The notes beneath the pieces are model-generated. The model was given only the letters and a program-made list of their open reading frames with translations. It did not search any database and was not told the origin of the DNA. From Lanius collurio (taxonomy: Eukaryota; Chordata; Aves; Passeriformes; Laniidae), in contig JACBWW010000020.1 of NCBI GenBank assembly GCA_020086605.1, forward strand, positions 13,810,722 through 13,874,721: DNA of 64,000 bases. Reading direction: 5' to 3'. Below are positions 35,678 to 47,148 of this stretch, piece by piece (the first letter of the stretch is position 1; every line of letters starts with the position of its first letter). Position numbers and translations under genes: made by a program.

Positions 35678-37867
35678 AAATTCATGTTCCTTTTTCAATA
35701 ACCTCAATACATATACATACGTATATATATGTTATAAAAGCATTATCAAATTGTATTTTCAATCTCTGGTGAAGCTTTAGTTGCACATGTAATTTTAGGA
35801 GAATTGTCATTATATAACTTCCTTTCTGACAGTTCTCCTGCTGTTATTACCCAGACTAATAACTTGTAAATATCTATGAAAAAAAATCCTTTATCTTTCC
35901 AGTAAATTTACAGTAGTATTCTTCAAAATGAAATAAACAGATGTATGCAGTAACTGAGCCAGATTTATAGTTACAATTATGAAGAAATAGGCCTTGGTTT
36001 ATATTTGATAAGCACAGTGTATTTATTTGGTGGAGAGCAAGAGATTTATTATGTGTTTAACCATTCATTTCCTTATTTTTGTGCATGTTTTCTGTAAAGG
36101 ATGTGTTAGCTGTATTACAATAACTGAAACAGGTTTGGAAAGTCAGTCCTAAGCTTCATAATCATTCACCATGTTATAAACTGGGGATATCTGTTGATGT
36201 AAACATCTCCCTCCATACTTCTGCAACGTGTTTCTGTAAGAAGAGATGAGTCAGGGGGATGGCTTTTGTATTATCACAAGTTTTAAATGCAGAGGGTTTC
36301 AATTAAGTCATTTCAATTCAGGCATGGAAGACCAGAAGTTTTAGAGGGACATAAGACATTGATCCTGGAAGTTAGGATGCAATCTCCCCACTGTCCAGCC
36401 TCCTCTCTGGGAAGGGGTGCAGAAACCTCATTTCTCTGTCTTCTGTGAATTTCACAGTCAGGGGCACAGAAAAATACAATAATGCTCTTGCCATGTTCAC
36501 AAGTAGAGTGCAGCAGAACTACTAAAAAACAACAGAGGTCCATATCTATATACAGAAAAACAGACCCTCTCCCTCCCTCTCAGCTCCTTCTCACTTGCCC
36601 CAGGGCTGGAGTTTCTTCACAGCTTATTCTTTCCCTTGCATTGCTCCTGGAGGCCCCAGCAGCTTCAAGTCCTCAGAAAATAAGAGCCATCACAGTGTTT
36701 GCAAGGAAGCAGCCCTAAGAAGTGGCAGGCTTAATGGAGCATACGTACAGCTCTTCTGCACAGCACCTCCAGCATGTGTCTATGCACACTGCTATGGTTT
36801 CAGCTGGCTACTCCTATTCAGCCAATTTCAGTGCTTTCTACTCAAAATCTTTCACAGCGTTTCAGAAGCTGGAGAAATTAACTGCTGTAGGAAGTGGAAG
36901 ACTATAGCCACCTGATGGTGCTGGAACACACCCACAGACTGACATAGCACATGCCTTGAAGAACCACTGCTCCTCTGAAATGTCATACACTCTGCACGAG
37001 CCTCCATTTTCCTTGCAGACATTTCTCCCTCCTCTAGGTTTAGATAATGAATAGTTGAGTGCTGTGCTGACACCACCCCCCTCAAAGTAGAATTAGTTTT
37101 ATGTTACAAGAGCTCCCACAGCTGATAGCCCAGTCCCCCTCTACAGATGGAAAATCTTTCACTCTGTGGAACCACTTGCATGACTCCCCTTACACACTGG
37201 GATGAAGATCCCACAGGTCTTGATTGTCAACAAGGTTTGAGAGTCTTTATTCTAGACAGGCTCATGACTTCCCAGTTTCACTAAGGCCTGTGAGATGTTG
37301 ACCAAGATGCTCCAGTGATTGATCATCTCTTCCTGCACAATCTTTGCTATACTGTGATTGGCAAAATGGTCTATAAAGGGAAATATTTCCAAGCTTGATT
37401 GAAAAGCCTGGAAGTAGCTCACAGACACAAATTTGGCATATTCTAATTCAGCACTGAAACCTGATTAAGTACTAATTTTCAGAGAAGCATCACCCTGGAC
37501 ACTGTCTAAAGTTAACTGAAGGTCCCTTGTTCCTTAGAAAAACTTGATTCTGCCAAATGATTAATTACTCAGTGTTCCCTGTGCTGCCTGACCTGATCTT
37601 TCAGCCATGACTTCTAAAGTGTTTGCTTGGTGGTGATACTCCAGTCACTTAGAGATATGCCCTCATTTTGATCTTCTGCTCACTTACTAGCGTGCTACAC
37701 AAACATGGGGTCACTGGTGTCTTAAGACTAGAAATTTTTAAGGTATGGATGGGACTTAGATGCTTGACCCCATTAATTTTTTTGAGATTTGAGCATCTTA
37801 ACTCCTTTAGCATCTTATAAAAATCCCTATTCAGTTTCCTGGACATGGTTCATCAACACAGACACAG

Positions 37868-37922
37868 ATCACAGAATATCCTGAGTTGAAGGGGACCCAC
37901 AAGGAGCATGAAGTCCAACCCT
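37868..37922 (-). mobile_element. CR1 LINE 3' tail fragment, inverted
   Basis: 'tcacagaatatcctgagttg' followed by 'ggggacccacaagga' and 'agtccaaccct' is the reverse complement of a CR1 terminus (agttggact...tccttgtgggtcccttccaactcaggatattctgtga). Confidence 0.8.
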
Positions 37923-40900
37923 GAAGAGAATGGACCAATGAGGATACATTCAATGAGTACTATATTTCAAGAAGAAAAAATACTCAGTAAATATGGCCCT
38001 TTTAAAAAGCAATGATTAATGAAAACATGTAGCTTGGATCAGCCACAAATATTGACAGTTCTGCAACCTGTGGATTGTCTGTCCTTACTTCTGACTTGAT
38101 CGGGAGCTCCTGTGATAGACAGTCTCACAAGAAGCCAAAAAGTGCCTGAAAATAAGAGTCAACAGGTATCAGCAAACATTTCAGTAAATGTGGATTATCA
38201 GAAAGTGTTTTCTGTTCCCTTGACTGATCATTTGAGATTTTCTTGACCTTTGGGCTTCTTTTGGCGGTCCATAGAACAGCACTGGGGCTTCCAAACTGGG
38301 GAAAAACTCCAGGCACTTTTTCTGGCCTGACAGAAAGGCATAATTAAAGAAGTAATAATAAAAGAAAGTTATGAAAATTACTTTCAAGGAGTTCCCTGCC
38401 ACACACCAGTTTTGCTGTTTTAAGGACCATACTTATAATCCTTTTTGGCTGCACACTCAATAGCCATGATTTCTTGGCAATCTTGTTAGTTCTACTTTCA
38501 TATGGGTGGGCAGCCCCCATATAATAAATCATTTAGCAGCTCAGACAGTGACTCAACAGGGTAATATCTTTCTCTTCCCTGACACTTCGTCAACATGCAC
38601 TATGGCCCAACAGATGACCTAAAGCAGGCTGGAAAAGAGCAAACTCTGCCCCAAAATGTGCTCCATGGTACTTGGGGTTGAGTGCATAAGCTCAATTTGT
38701 TAAGCCATAGCCAGTGGTACAGTAAAGGTGCTGCTGGTTTGGTGATGGCTCACATCTGGCCAGCTGGGAGCAGAATCATCTTATGGCTGCCTTCAAAGGA
38801 GCAAAGTGGAAAATTTACATGAACCCTTCCAGCACTGAGAAGTGTGGAAGTCTGTGATGGATCCCCACTCTTGCAGGATAGGGTCTTTGAATTCAGAAAG
38901 GTTTCTGTGGATTTCAGTGAGGTCCAATATGATCCCTAAGAGGTCCAGGAGACAGCAGAGGAAGTTATTGCCTCGGAGCACTGAAAGGTATTAGGGAGGT
39001 CCAACAGCTATTAACAGTATTGCTTGTTTCTTTAAGGGTAAGTGTTGGACATTTTTATCAAGAAGCATTCTGTATCTGCAGTCAGACTTAGATTTACATC
39101 TTTCACCATCAGTATCTCTGGTGAATGAGTTTTTAGCAGGTAGGTGTGTGTAAGTGGTGAAATTATCTCACAGCTCACAGTAGTAATTTAGGCAGGGCTA
39201 CAAATCATACTCCTTCCTTTGAAATTATGTGTAGAACAAAACAAAGAAAACATGATAAAGAAAACATAATAGAGGCTGATTTTAATGTCCTGACTCTTAT
39301 GAATATGTGGCAATCCATGTCTGTGATGACACAGCAGATGCCATCTGTCCCAGAAATTGTACCTGTGGTACAAAGGTACCTTCCCAGGCTTTGATGAGTG
39401 TCTTGTTCTGCAAGGATTGTCATGACAGAGGAGATCACTGAACAAGAGAGCCTGTTTACAGAGAAAAAACTCACCTATATCCTACACTGAACTGCTTTTT
39501 CTTGCTTCTAGCTGAACACAATCCTCTGCTAAATATTGTCCTTTAAATGTTCAATCAAATAAGAAAAAAACACCCCTAATATTCCTGTGTCATGGAACTA
39601 AATCATAATGATGCTAAATAAGATATATTGCTGCTCTGCAGCATGGGGGCAAGTCTTTTATAGCTTTTCTTATTTTCTGACCCTCCTTCTCTCTTTCCAC
39701 TTTCCACCTTTGTTTGCCTACTTCTTTGTCGTGAGTAAATGAATATTCCAATTTACTGTGAACCAGCTAAACTCCAAACAAATTTGGATAAAGTCCTGTG
39801 TTAATTCCAGGTACAGGTTTTGCCTTTTGATCTTCTCCACAGGAATATTTACTAAGAAAAGGAAAGGGAAGATATTATTCACCAGTTCTTTCTGTGTGAT
39901 GCAAGTCATTGCTAAAATTAAAGGCTGAATGTGATGTGACTTGTCCCACATTTCTCAAACTTTCACAAGCAGCTACCTAGCAAATAGCTGTTCAAAAATT
40001 TGATAAAAGTAATGTGGTTTGGTGAACTACATGTTTATGCCACCACTATACAAAACTTATTATACACCAACAAAATGAATATAAGAACCCAGGAATTTAC
40101 TTTGGAAGCTAAGACTTCGTTTCCAAATCACCTTTTTTTCCACATACAGTTTTTATTTTCATCCTGTTTTTCACCAATTTGGCAGAAGTTTCTAACTGCC
40201 TCCTTTGCATGCTGCCTCATACATGACACCCCCTCTGTTCCCCCAAATACCACAACTCTGTAGCACTTGTTTGAAGCCACAGCTTGCTGCAAAGGTTTGT
40301 AGACCATTGACCCATCTGCTCTGGCTCCTTGTCTTTCCTTGTCTGACTGAGCCTAGTCATACTCAGCTGCACTTACGGAACTTGAAGCTGGCATGTGCTC
40401 TCTGAGCATGTTAGCTGACTTAAAAGACCCCCTTCCTTGGTGGTGGCACTATAAAAGAAGTGTTGAGCAACACCTTTCTGAGGGTACTAAAACCTCTCTA
40501 ACCATGTTCCTCACTAAGAAAAAAATTGAGTAACTCCATGTGCTTGCCAATTTACTCTGGTTGGTAAAAGGGAGTAAGTAATAGGTATATTGGGTGTGTG
40601 GCAGCAGGGGAAGATGCTGCATTTAAATGAGCAGAGTGTGGAATCAGCTGGAAGGTTATTGTAGATACACACTGGAAGTGGAGAGTCCTCTGGACCCCAC
40701 TGTGTTTGAAAGAACACTCCACTTCCACTTCCAGTCTTGAATGAAGGAAATTTTAAGAAAGTAGCTGAAAAGCAGTCACTCTTGAAAGAAAGCTGGAGGA
40801 GAAATACTGTTTTGAGCTTCTGTGCCATTTCCAGTTCAGCAGAGGAGTGAAGGCTGTTTGTTGTCTTTACATTAAAGAAACAGGATGTCATATTGGCAGG

Positions 40901-43900
40901 TATACAAACCTACGAGCATCCGCTCCCCATAAATGCACTTTTGTTTTAATGGGCTAAAAAGATCCTTGATAACAGCTGGTGAAAGACCCATTGTCCTGCC
41001 ACATCCTTTTCCAGGTTTGACCTGTCAAGAGGGTAATTATGCAGCTCTGAGAGTAGAGAGGAAGAGCCAAACATTCCTTCAGAGTACCCTTCCAGTTGCT
41101 GGTCTGGGCATGTGGACATTTTCCTCTTGTAATCTGGCATATATTTTATCTGGAAAGAACATATACAGACCTGAACCTTGCGATCCTTGGTAGCTATGAA
41201 TGCAGAATGGAGGGATACTCTGGCCTGACAAGCTCACTGATTCTGTGCTCAGATTTACTCTTTTCTTTACCTTGGTACCTGTTTATATCTGATTGCTTCA
41301 CTTCCCTTTCACCACTCCTCCACTTCTTTTTTATATTACTGCTCACTTGTCAATCCAATTTACGTCTTTTTAACCTTGTGTAACTTATCACTTATTTGTG
41401 ATCGTTCTCCTTTCACTGGCCTTCTCTCTGCTTTTTTTCCCCAGTGGCTTCCATGGTTTATATGTGTTGGGTTTTCCATCCACATACTACATATGAACAA
41501 GAGGAAGTGAGAAAGTACCAGAGGTACATACTGGAGGTGAAAGACATGAGATTATGGCAAGATGGGACAAAATAAAGCAGGCTGGCGGAGAAAAAAAAAA
41601 AAAGATGCTTGTTAAAGAGGAGGCTGGATACAGGAATTTCCTATACCAGAGGAAAGGCAGGTCTTGATGAAAACAATAAAAAGAAGGAAGGAAATGGTTG
41701 TTTGGGTGACTAGGAGAATTGACCGTGGCTGTGGATGAAAGGAGAAGCTAAGCCAGGCTCTGTGCCACTAGCAGAGCTATCAGCCTGGGATCTGGAGGCC
41801 TCCAGGAGAGGCAGAAGCAAGTCTCAAAGCCAGAAAGGAAGGCCAGGCAGGAAAACCTCACAACTAAAGTCACAGCAGCATTTAAAACAAAGAGATATTG
41901 ATCAGATATTTGTTAGGCAGGGAACAGAGAGGATGGTGAACTCCCTCAAAATTATACCTTGTAAATGACATTGAACATTTACATGCATTTATGCATGTGA
42001 GCACTCATTTTGAATCACCTGCACTCTGACTCATTAGGCTTATAGCTCATTAAATAGCAACATGTGGTATATCCGATCCTGGATAGTCAACAGCTTTTAA
42101 AGTCTAAAAATTTAATTAAACGCAAAGACAGAAAAATAGGAAAATATGCAATGGTGCTCAGCTACCACATGACAATTGGCTATGCTAGCTTTCAAAAATC
42201 AACATAGAAGTCCAAAATAGAGAAAAACTGCTTCACAAAAGGGCTTCACACTCTTCCAGGACAGTGTGAGAAGGGATAATCCTGCTTTTCTCCCAGGAAA
42301 AAGCAAATTCAGATGATCCATCTACTCCTGTAATTCCCAGAATGACGCAGAACATCAATGCCAAGCCTGACAATATGCTGCTGAATGAGTGGTACCAGAG
42401 AGAAAGTGACTGTGACAGAAGACAGCATGGCCGGGATAAACAAACAGATGCTGTCAGCCAAATGCTGAACACTGCAAATTTACCACAGCAGATGCCCTGA
42501 TTAAATAAAATGTGAAGTCACAACATTTGTCTGAGTGATTGAAAAAAGTCAACATGCTCTCATGGTCACAGATTCATTGATTTTTCATGAGAATTAAAAT
42601 AACTAAAGCTCATTTAAAGAGTGATTTTTCAAAAGTAGGGATTTTCTGTGTCTTGCTTCCAAGTGTATATTGTTACCAGCCTTCTCCCCAAGATAGCTTG
42701 CATGTCATTGAGAGTAGAAGTGTCTTTAAATCTAGTTTTATCAAGGAAAAGAATTCTAAACTCCTGGTAACCATCTCCTCCACCACCCTTCCCTGCCTTG
42801 GTTTATGCTGCTTTAAGGGCTCTTCTCATCTGCTCACTCAGCTCACCTTTCAACTCACCCTTCCATCCAGGACAGGCTGTGAAAATGCACAACCTGCCTT
42901 TGTCAGTAAAGGCAGTAAAGTCAAATCAGTAAAGCCAGAAAAAAAATCTCCAAATATTCTCTGGCAGGATTAATACCTGTTGAGAAGTATTAATACCAGT
43001 ATCTTTATGCCTGAGCTGTCCAACTCCTGCAGCATCACCAGGCAGCCGTGCTGCTCTTTGCAACAGTGTGAGGCCTGGGGCACTTCACACCCTGCAGCTC
43101 TGAAATGTTCTGGGGGTTAAACAGAGCTGTGCTGGGTGTGCCTACCCTTGGCTTATGCTTTGGAAAATGAAGGAATTCCAAGCAGAATTTTTACAGTAAA
43201 TACCATACAACCTCAAGTTCTCTGCATGATATTTAGAGATTTGTTAAAGGCACGATAAAAGACAAGCAAACAAAAAAAATGTGTAGAAGTCTTTGAGCAA
43301 ACAACAGGGAAGACACTTAGCCAGAACAGTAGGCTTATGGCTCAGCTCAAATTTCTCTGAGATCTGGCCCAGGACTGGGCAGCCTCCTGATGTATCACCA
43401 GTATGATCTGGAGAAAAAAAGAAGTGCTGCTCAGAGAATTTCAGCCCAAGTGGCAGATTGTGAAGGAGACAAGGAAACAGCAAAGCCCTGATGCCAGCAG
43501 GATAACTTCCCTTCTTAAAAGCCCAGTAGCCCTGCTGGTTTAAGGCACATTTGTAAAAGGTCACAAAGAAAAGATTAATGAGCAAGGTAAAATAGAATAG
43601 AAATATATGATCTTTGGGTGTTTCACCCATTTGTTCTCTGTGCCATGCTTTTTGGTAAAAGAAATGTTTTTCAAATGGAGGTTATGCATGTTACTTGGAA
43701 TCATTTGTGACAGATTGGCTTTGCAGAAAAAGGTTTATTGCAGGCTAATATAACCAGAAAAAGTAGTAAGAGTATAAAGATGCTATCTAGGAGTAGTTTT
43801 GCTGAGAACTTGGTCTTGGACACCAGACCTCTTTATCCAGGGAGACAGATCACAGTGGCAGAAGCTGTTCAGGACACAGCTTCCTTGAAGCAAGCTGTTC

Positions 43901-46180
43901 ACTGCTGCCAAGGGATAAGATCAGGCCTGTCATAACAAGCCTTACTAAACCTCTGCTCCCACTACTCAAGAGGCTTAACAATATTAGATGTTAGGTTGAA
44001 GACAAAAAGAAACAGCAGAGAAAACCAACCAAGGTAGAAGACCAAACCAATTAATACAAACTGAATCCTTCCTAAAAGCCTCTCTTTTTCCATTTGTGCA
44101 TAGCAGCAGAAAGCTCCCTGCAAACCAGTGAAGACCCTGTTTCTCTGCTTCTGCTTTCTCCTATAACCACTATACTATGCATTTTTCCACAGTTGCTTTA
44201 CTTATGCATAGGCACAGTCTGCATTTGGGAAGGGCAACTGCACCTGGACAAAAATATGCAGCTTGGCATTGATACCTGCACCTCCATAGGTTTTCCCCTG
44301 TCTACTAAACACACATATACATATGTGTGTTGATAGGGATTGTTGAAGTGCTGGCTTCATTTTTTTCTGGAAAGAAAAAAGAAGTTAAACTGAAGCACTT
44401 GCTTTTAAACAAGAGAGTTTTGGAAAGAACTTCAAGAAAAGAAAAATTTTCTATTTTGTTGATGCTACAAATTCCACCACTAAGTTTCTAGCAGTGTTTT
44501 TGGTTAGGAGCATCAGAGTGACTTTGGGAAAACCTTGCTGGAGTTTCTAACATGCTAGTCTTCATATTCTGTCTCCTGTAGTTGTCAGGGTGGTTGTAAT
44601 ACAGAAGAGAAAATAATTGAAAAACCTATGACTGATATTCAAGGGGCTTAGAGCAAGCCCTACAACTCCCCAGGCAGATGGAGATTTAAAAAAAAAAAGC
44701 AGGCTGGGCTGATGCTAGAAGTGTGTTTCCATGGGAACAGGGAGGTAGGGATGCTGCCTCGTACTTGACCGAATGGGAAGCTGGTTCAGGATTAGGATTA
44801 GAAAAGAAGTGGCCAGATTCCTACTGCCAGTCAGAGTGTCTTTTACATTCCGAAATACATAACAGGGCTCTTTAAAGTCTGCACTAACTCTATATCCATG
44901 TGCTGTTGTGAGGATTTAATAAATTTTAAAAGTTGTGTATGCTTGACTGAAAGCATATAAACAGAAGTGTATATTAGAGCACATTTTCTTTAATAATCCA
45001 TGAAAATTGAACGTATAAATGGGAAATGAAAATCCACCCCTCACTTCTAGACAAGGTCTAGGGTGGTGGTCTTTGTCTTGGATGCTGCTCTGTGTGATAT
45101 GGTGCTTACCCCAGCCCAATCCAGCTCTTCTAGTTCTCCAAGAGGCGATGTTGAGATCACCAGACAGGAAAATCATGCATTTGCTATTGCGCAGTAATAA
45201 AAAAGAAGAGGTAGGATAATTATTTTAAATTGTTAGTCTTTCACTGCCCCAGGAGAATGAATCTAATTGTTGTCTGATAAACATCAGTGTTATTTAAATA
45301 TTACAAGAATCAGAAAATAGTTTATGTTAACATAAGTATTTCAAAATACACTTACTATTTATCTTTAAATGTTTGAGATTAGATTACCCATTCATCTAGT
45401 TTTTGTCTAGCTGCAGTTCTCAGAAAAATCCTTGTAAACCTTATATCCTGTTTTTAGGCCCTTCGTTACCCCAGAAAATTTGAAGTAATAAACAAAGACC
45501 AAAACAAAAGTAGAGGACAATAAAGACAAATTCCTAGAATGGAAGTAGAGTTAAATATACGCACTCTTGTGATATATTTACATTTTAAGAGTTAGTAATT
45601 TTTCGTTGACTAACACAATAAACAAGATTCAAAATCCCAGCTACTGAACTGAGGGGAATTGAGGCCCAAACTAAGGGCACGTTGAAAAGTAGAGCCTACA
45701 GTTTGCTTCTTGTTAAAGCTTGTTGACAAATGTCACAAGCTGAAGAAGTAGCCAGTTATGACCCCTTTCAAAAAAACCTTAGTAGTAGGGGTTAAGGTTC
45801 GCACACCTGCATTTCCAGCACACAGATGCCTTCCTATGCTTGCATAAATATAAGCAAGTAACTTTGCCTCATCTTTTGAACACCTGTGAGAGGAGATTTT
45901 TAGGATTTGTCTTTTAAAAGGCCTGGTAAAAAATATGTCCTTCTATTTCTAGAAACTTCTGTGCTTAACCTTAGGCTAAAAGGCATCTGCTTGAGCTAGA
46001 ACTACTCACACCATATAAGTTAGGCATGCAAGTCTCTGCAGGACAGAGTTGAGTTTCTTCCTCTGCATAAACAGAAAAATAAGTATTCACTCATGGTATA
46101 TATATGTATATATATTTTTAAGCACACCTTGATGCCTGCTCTGGTTTTCAAGGAAGACTAACACAGTCCGGCCCTGTGCC
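37923..46180. other. Intergenic up to the LIMCH1 island, no gene recognised
   Basis: No protein-coding exon or RNA gene can be supported. Open frames such as 40514-40891 (minus), 42587-42973 and 43244-43630 (minus) show no family motif. A 13-base A run lies at 41591-41603, a TA-rich microsatellite at about 46098-46117, and a 20-bp imperfect palindrome of ACACACATAT type at about 44309-44330. Confidence 0.5.
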
Positions 46181-46683
46181 GACCCTCACACGTTTGCAAG
46201 GGCAGTCTCGCCCCTCAGCAGCCCGAGGAGATGTTCCGCAGTGCCGTCAGAGGCACCTGCCGTGCTCCCCTGCTGGTGCAGAAGCCCCCGGCCCTCAGGC
46301 AGGAGGGTGAGGGTCGGGCGAGGAGCAGCGCGCTTTCCCGCTGCGGGGACCGGGCATTCTCGGGTGCTCCGCGTAGCAACATCGATTAATGAGGTGTTTA
46401 AGGCATCAGCCGCAAACTGCAATTCACTGTGCGGCTCGGAGCCCTCCGGGAGCTGAGCGTGCGGGACACGCTGCCCCCCAAAGCAGGGGGTGCCTTGCCA
46501 ACGAGTCCCCCCCTACCCGAGAGCGGCGGGGTGAAGAGAGCGACTCTTCCCCAAGCAGGGAGTGCCTTGCCATCATCGTCCCCGTCCCCCACGCGGGGTG
46601 CCCGAGTCCCCCGCCCACCCTCCCCCCCGGTCGCAGCGCCGCCCGCGATGCGATGCTCGCGGCGGGGAGGCGGCGGCGCGGGC

Positions 46684-46691
46684 ATTTGCAT
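46684..46691 (+). promoter_or_regulatory. LIMCH1: Octamer motif ATTTGCAT
   Basis: An exact POU/Oct octamer (ATGCAAAT on the minus strand), 369 bases before the LIMCH1 ATG, in otherwise GC-rich sequence. It lies 34 bases from the A/T-rich element at 46725. Use is inferred from motif and position. Confidence 0.45.
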
Positions 46692-46724
46692 GGGCTGAAG
46701 GCAAAGCGGCTTCGCCCGTCTGTT

Positions 46725-46734
46725 TTATTTTTAG
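46725..46734 (+). promoter_or_regulatory. LIMCH1: MEF2-consensus TTATTTTTAG / TATA-like element
   Basis: Matches the MEF2 consensus YTAWWWWTAR at every position and stands alone in a GC-rich island. It could also act as a weak TATA element, which would put a start site near 46755-46765. LIMCH1 is expressed in contractile tissue, so a MEF2 site would make sense, but this is inference. Confidence 0.45.
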
Positions 46735-46759
46735 CTGGCAGCTCAGGACAGCGCAGCTC

Positions 46760-47052
46760 CGCTCTGCCGGCGGGGCGGGCGGGGCGGCAGGCGAAGGAGG
46801 ACCGAGCCGGCAGGGCGGGCGGACGGACGGGGCACCGGCGGAGAGAGGTCACCGCAGGCGAGCTGCAGCCAGCCAGGCTGTGGAGCGCCGCCGCTCCCGG
46901 CTCCCGCCCCGGCGGCTGCGAGCAGGGAGAGGCAGGGAGAGACAGGCAGCGGCCTCCGGCGTCCCCTCGCTGCGGCCGCGGTTCACCCCGGGCTGGCGAC
47001 TCGGTGCCTGGCTTCTCCCCCGCCGCAGTCGCGGCGCGCCGGGGCCCTGCAG
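46760..47052 (+). other. LIMCH1: LIMCH1 5' UTR (start approximate)
   Basis: Sequence between the inferred transcription start and the ATG at 47053. The 5' edge is set only by distance from the A/T-rich element at 46725 and could be wrong by 100 bases or more. Confidence 0.4.
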
Positions 47053-47148
47053 ATGGCCAGTCCTGGACTGGAGGTGGGAGAGGTTCAGCCTCCTCCCGAG
47101 CCCCCCCAGCCTGAGCTGGCCTTCACCGAGGCTCAGAAGTGGATCGAG
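47053..47148 (+). CDS. LIMCH1: LIMCH1 first coding exon (partial gene)
   Basis: LIMCH1 (LIM and calponin-homology domains 1) is a cytoplasmic actin/non-muscle-myosin-II regulator. The exon encodes 32 residues: MASPGLEVGEVQ, a proline-rich linker, then ELAFTEAQKWIE, which leads into the N-terminal CH domain. The end matches the human protein (…PAFSEAQKWIE, as I recall it) and the exon stops in phase 0 at a GTAAGC donor (47149). The rest of the CH domain and the LIM domain lie beyond the right edge. Position downstream of UCHL1 on the same strand fits vertebrate synteny. The paralogue LMO7 has a similar CH domain but a different N-terminus and location. The N-terminal residues before the CH domain are diverged from human, as expected. 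Confidence 0.88.

Larger units (their letters stand above)
26951..37866. other. Intergenic, no gene recognised; holds simple repeats and hairpins
   Basis: About 11 kb without a recognisable exon. It contains the 17-bp hairpin (27862), a 12-bp hairpin (30998), a GTTT microsatellite (31597), an AGAAAGAT/GATA-type repeat (35321) and a C14 run (35664), listed separately. Open frames at 33180-33612 and 36482-36915 carry no motif I know. Confidence 0.5.

Noticed and set aside
42587..42973. 128-aa plus-strand frame in the intergenic gap
   Set aside because: No similarity I can recognise, and no consistent splice or promoter signals.
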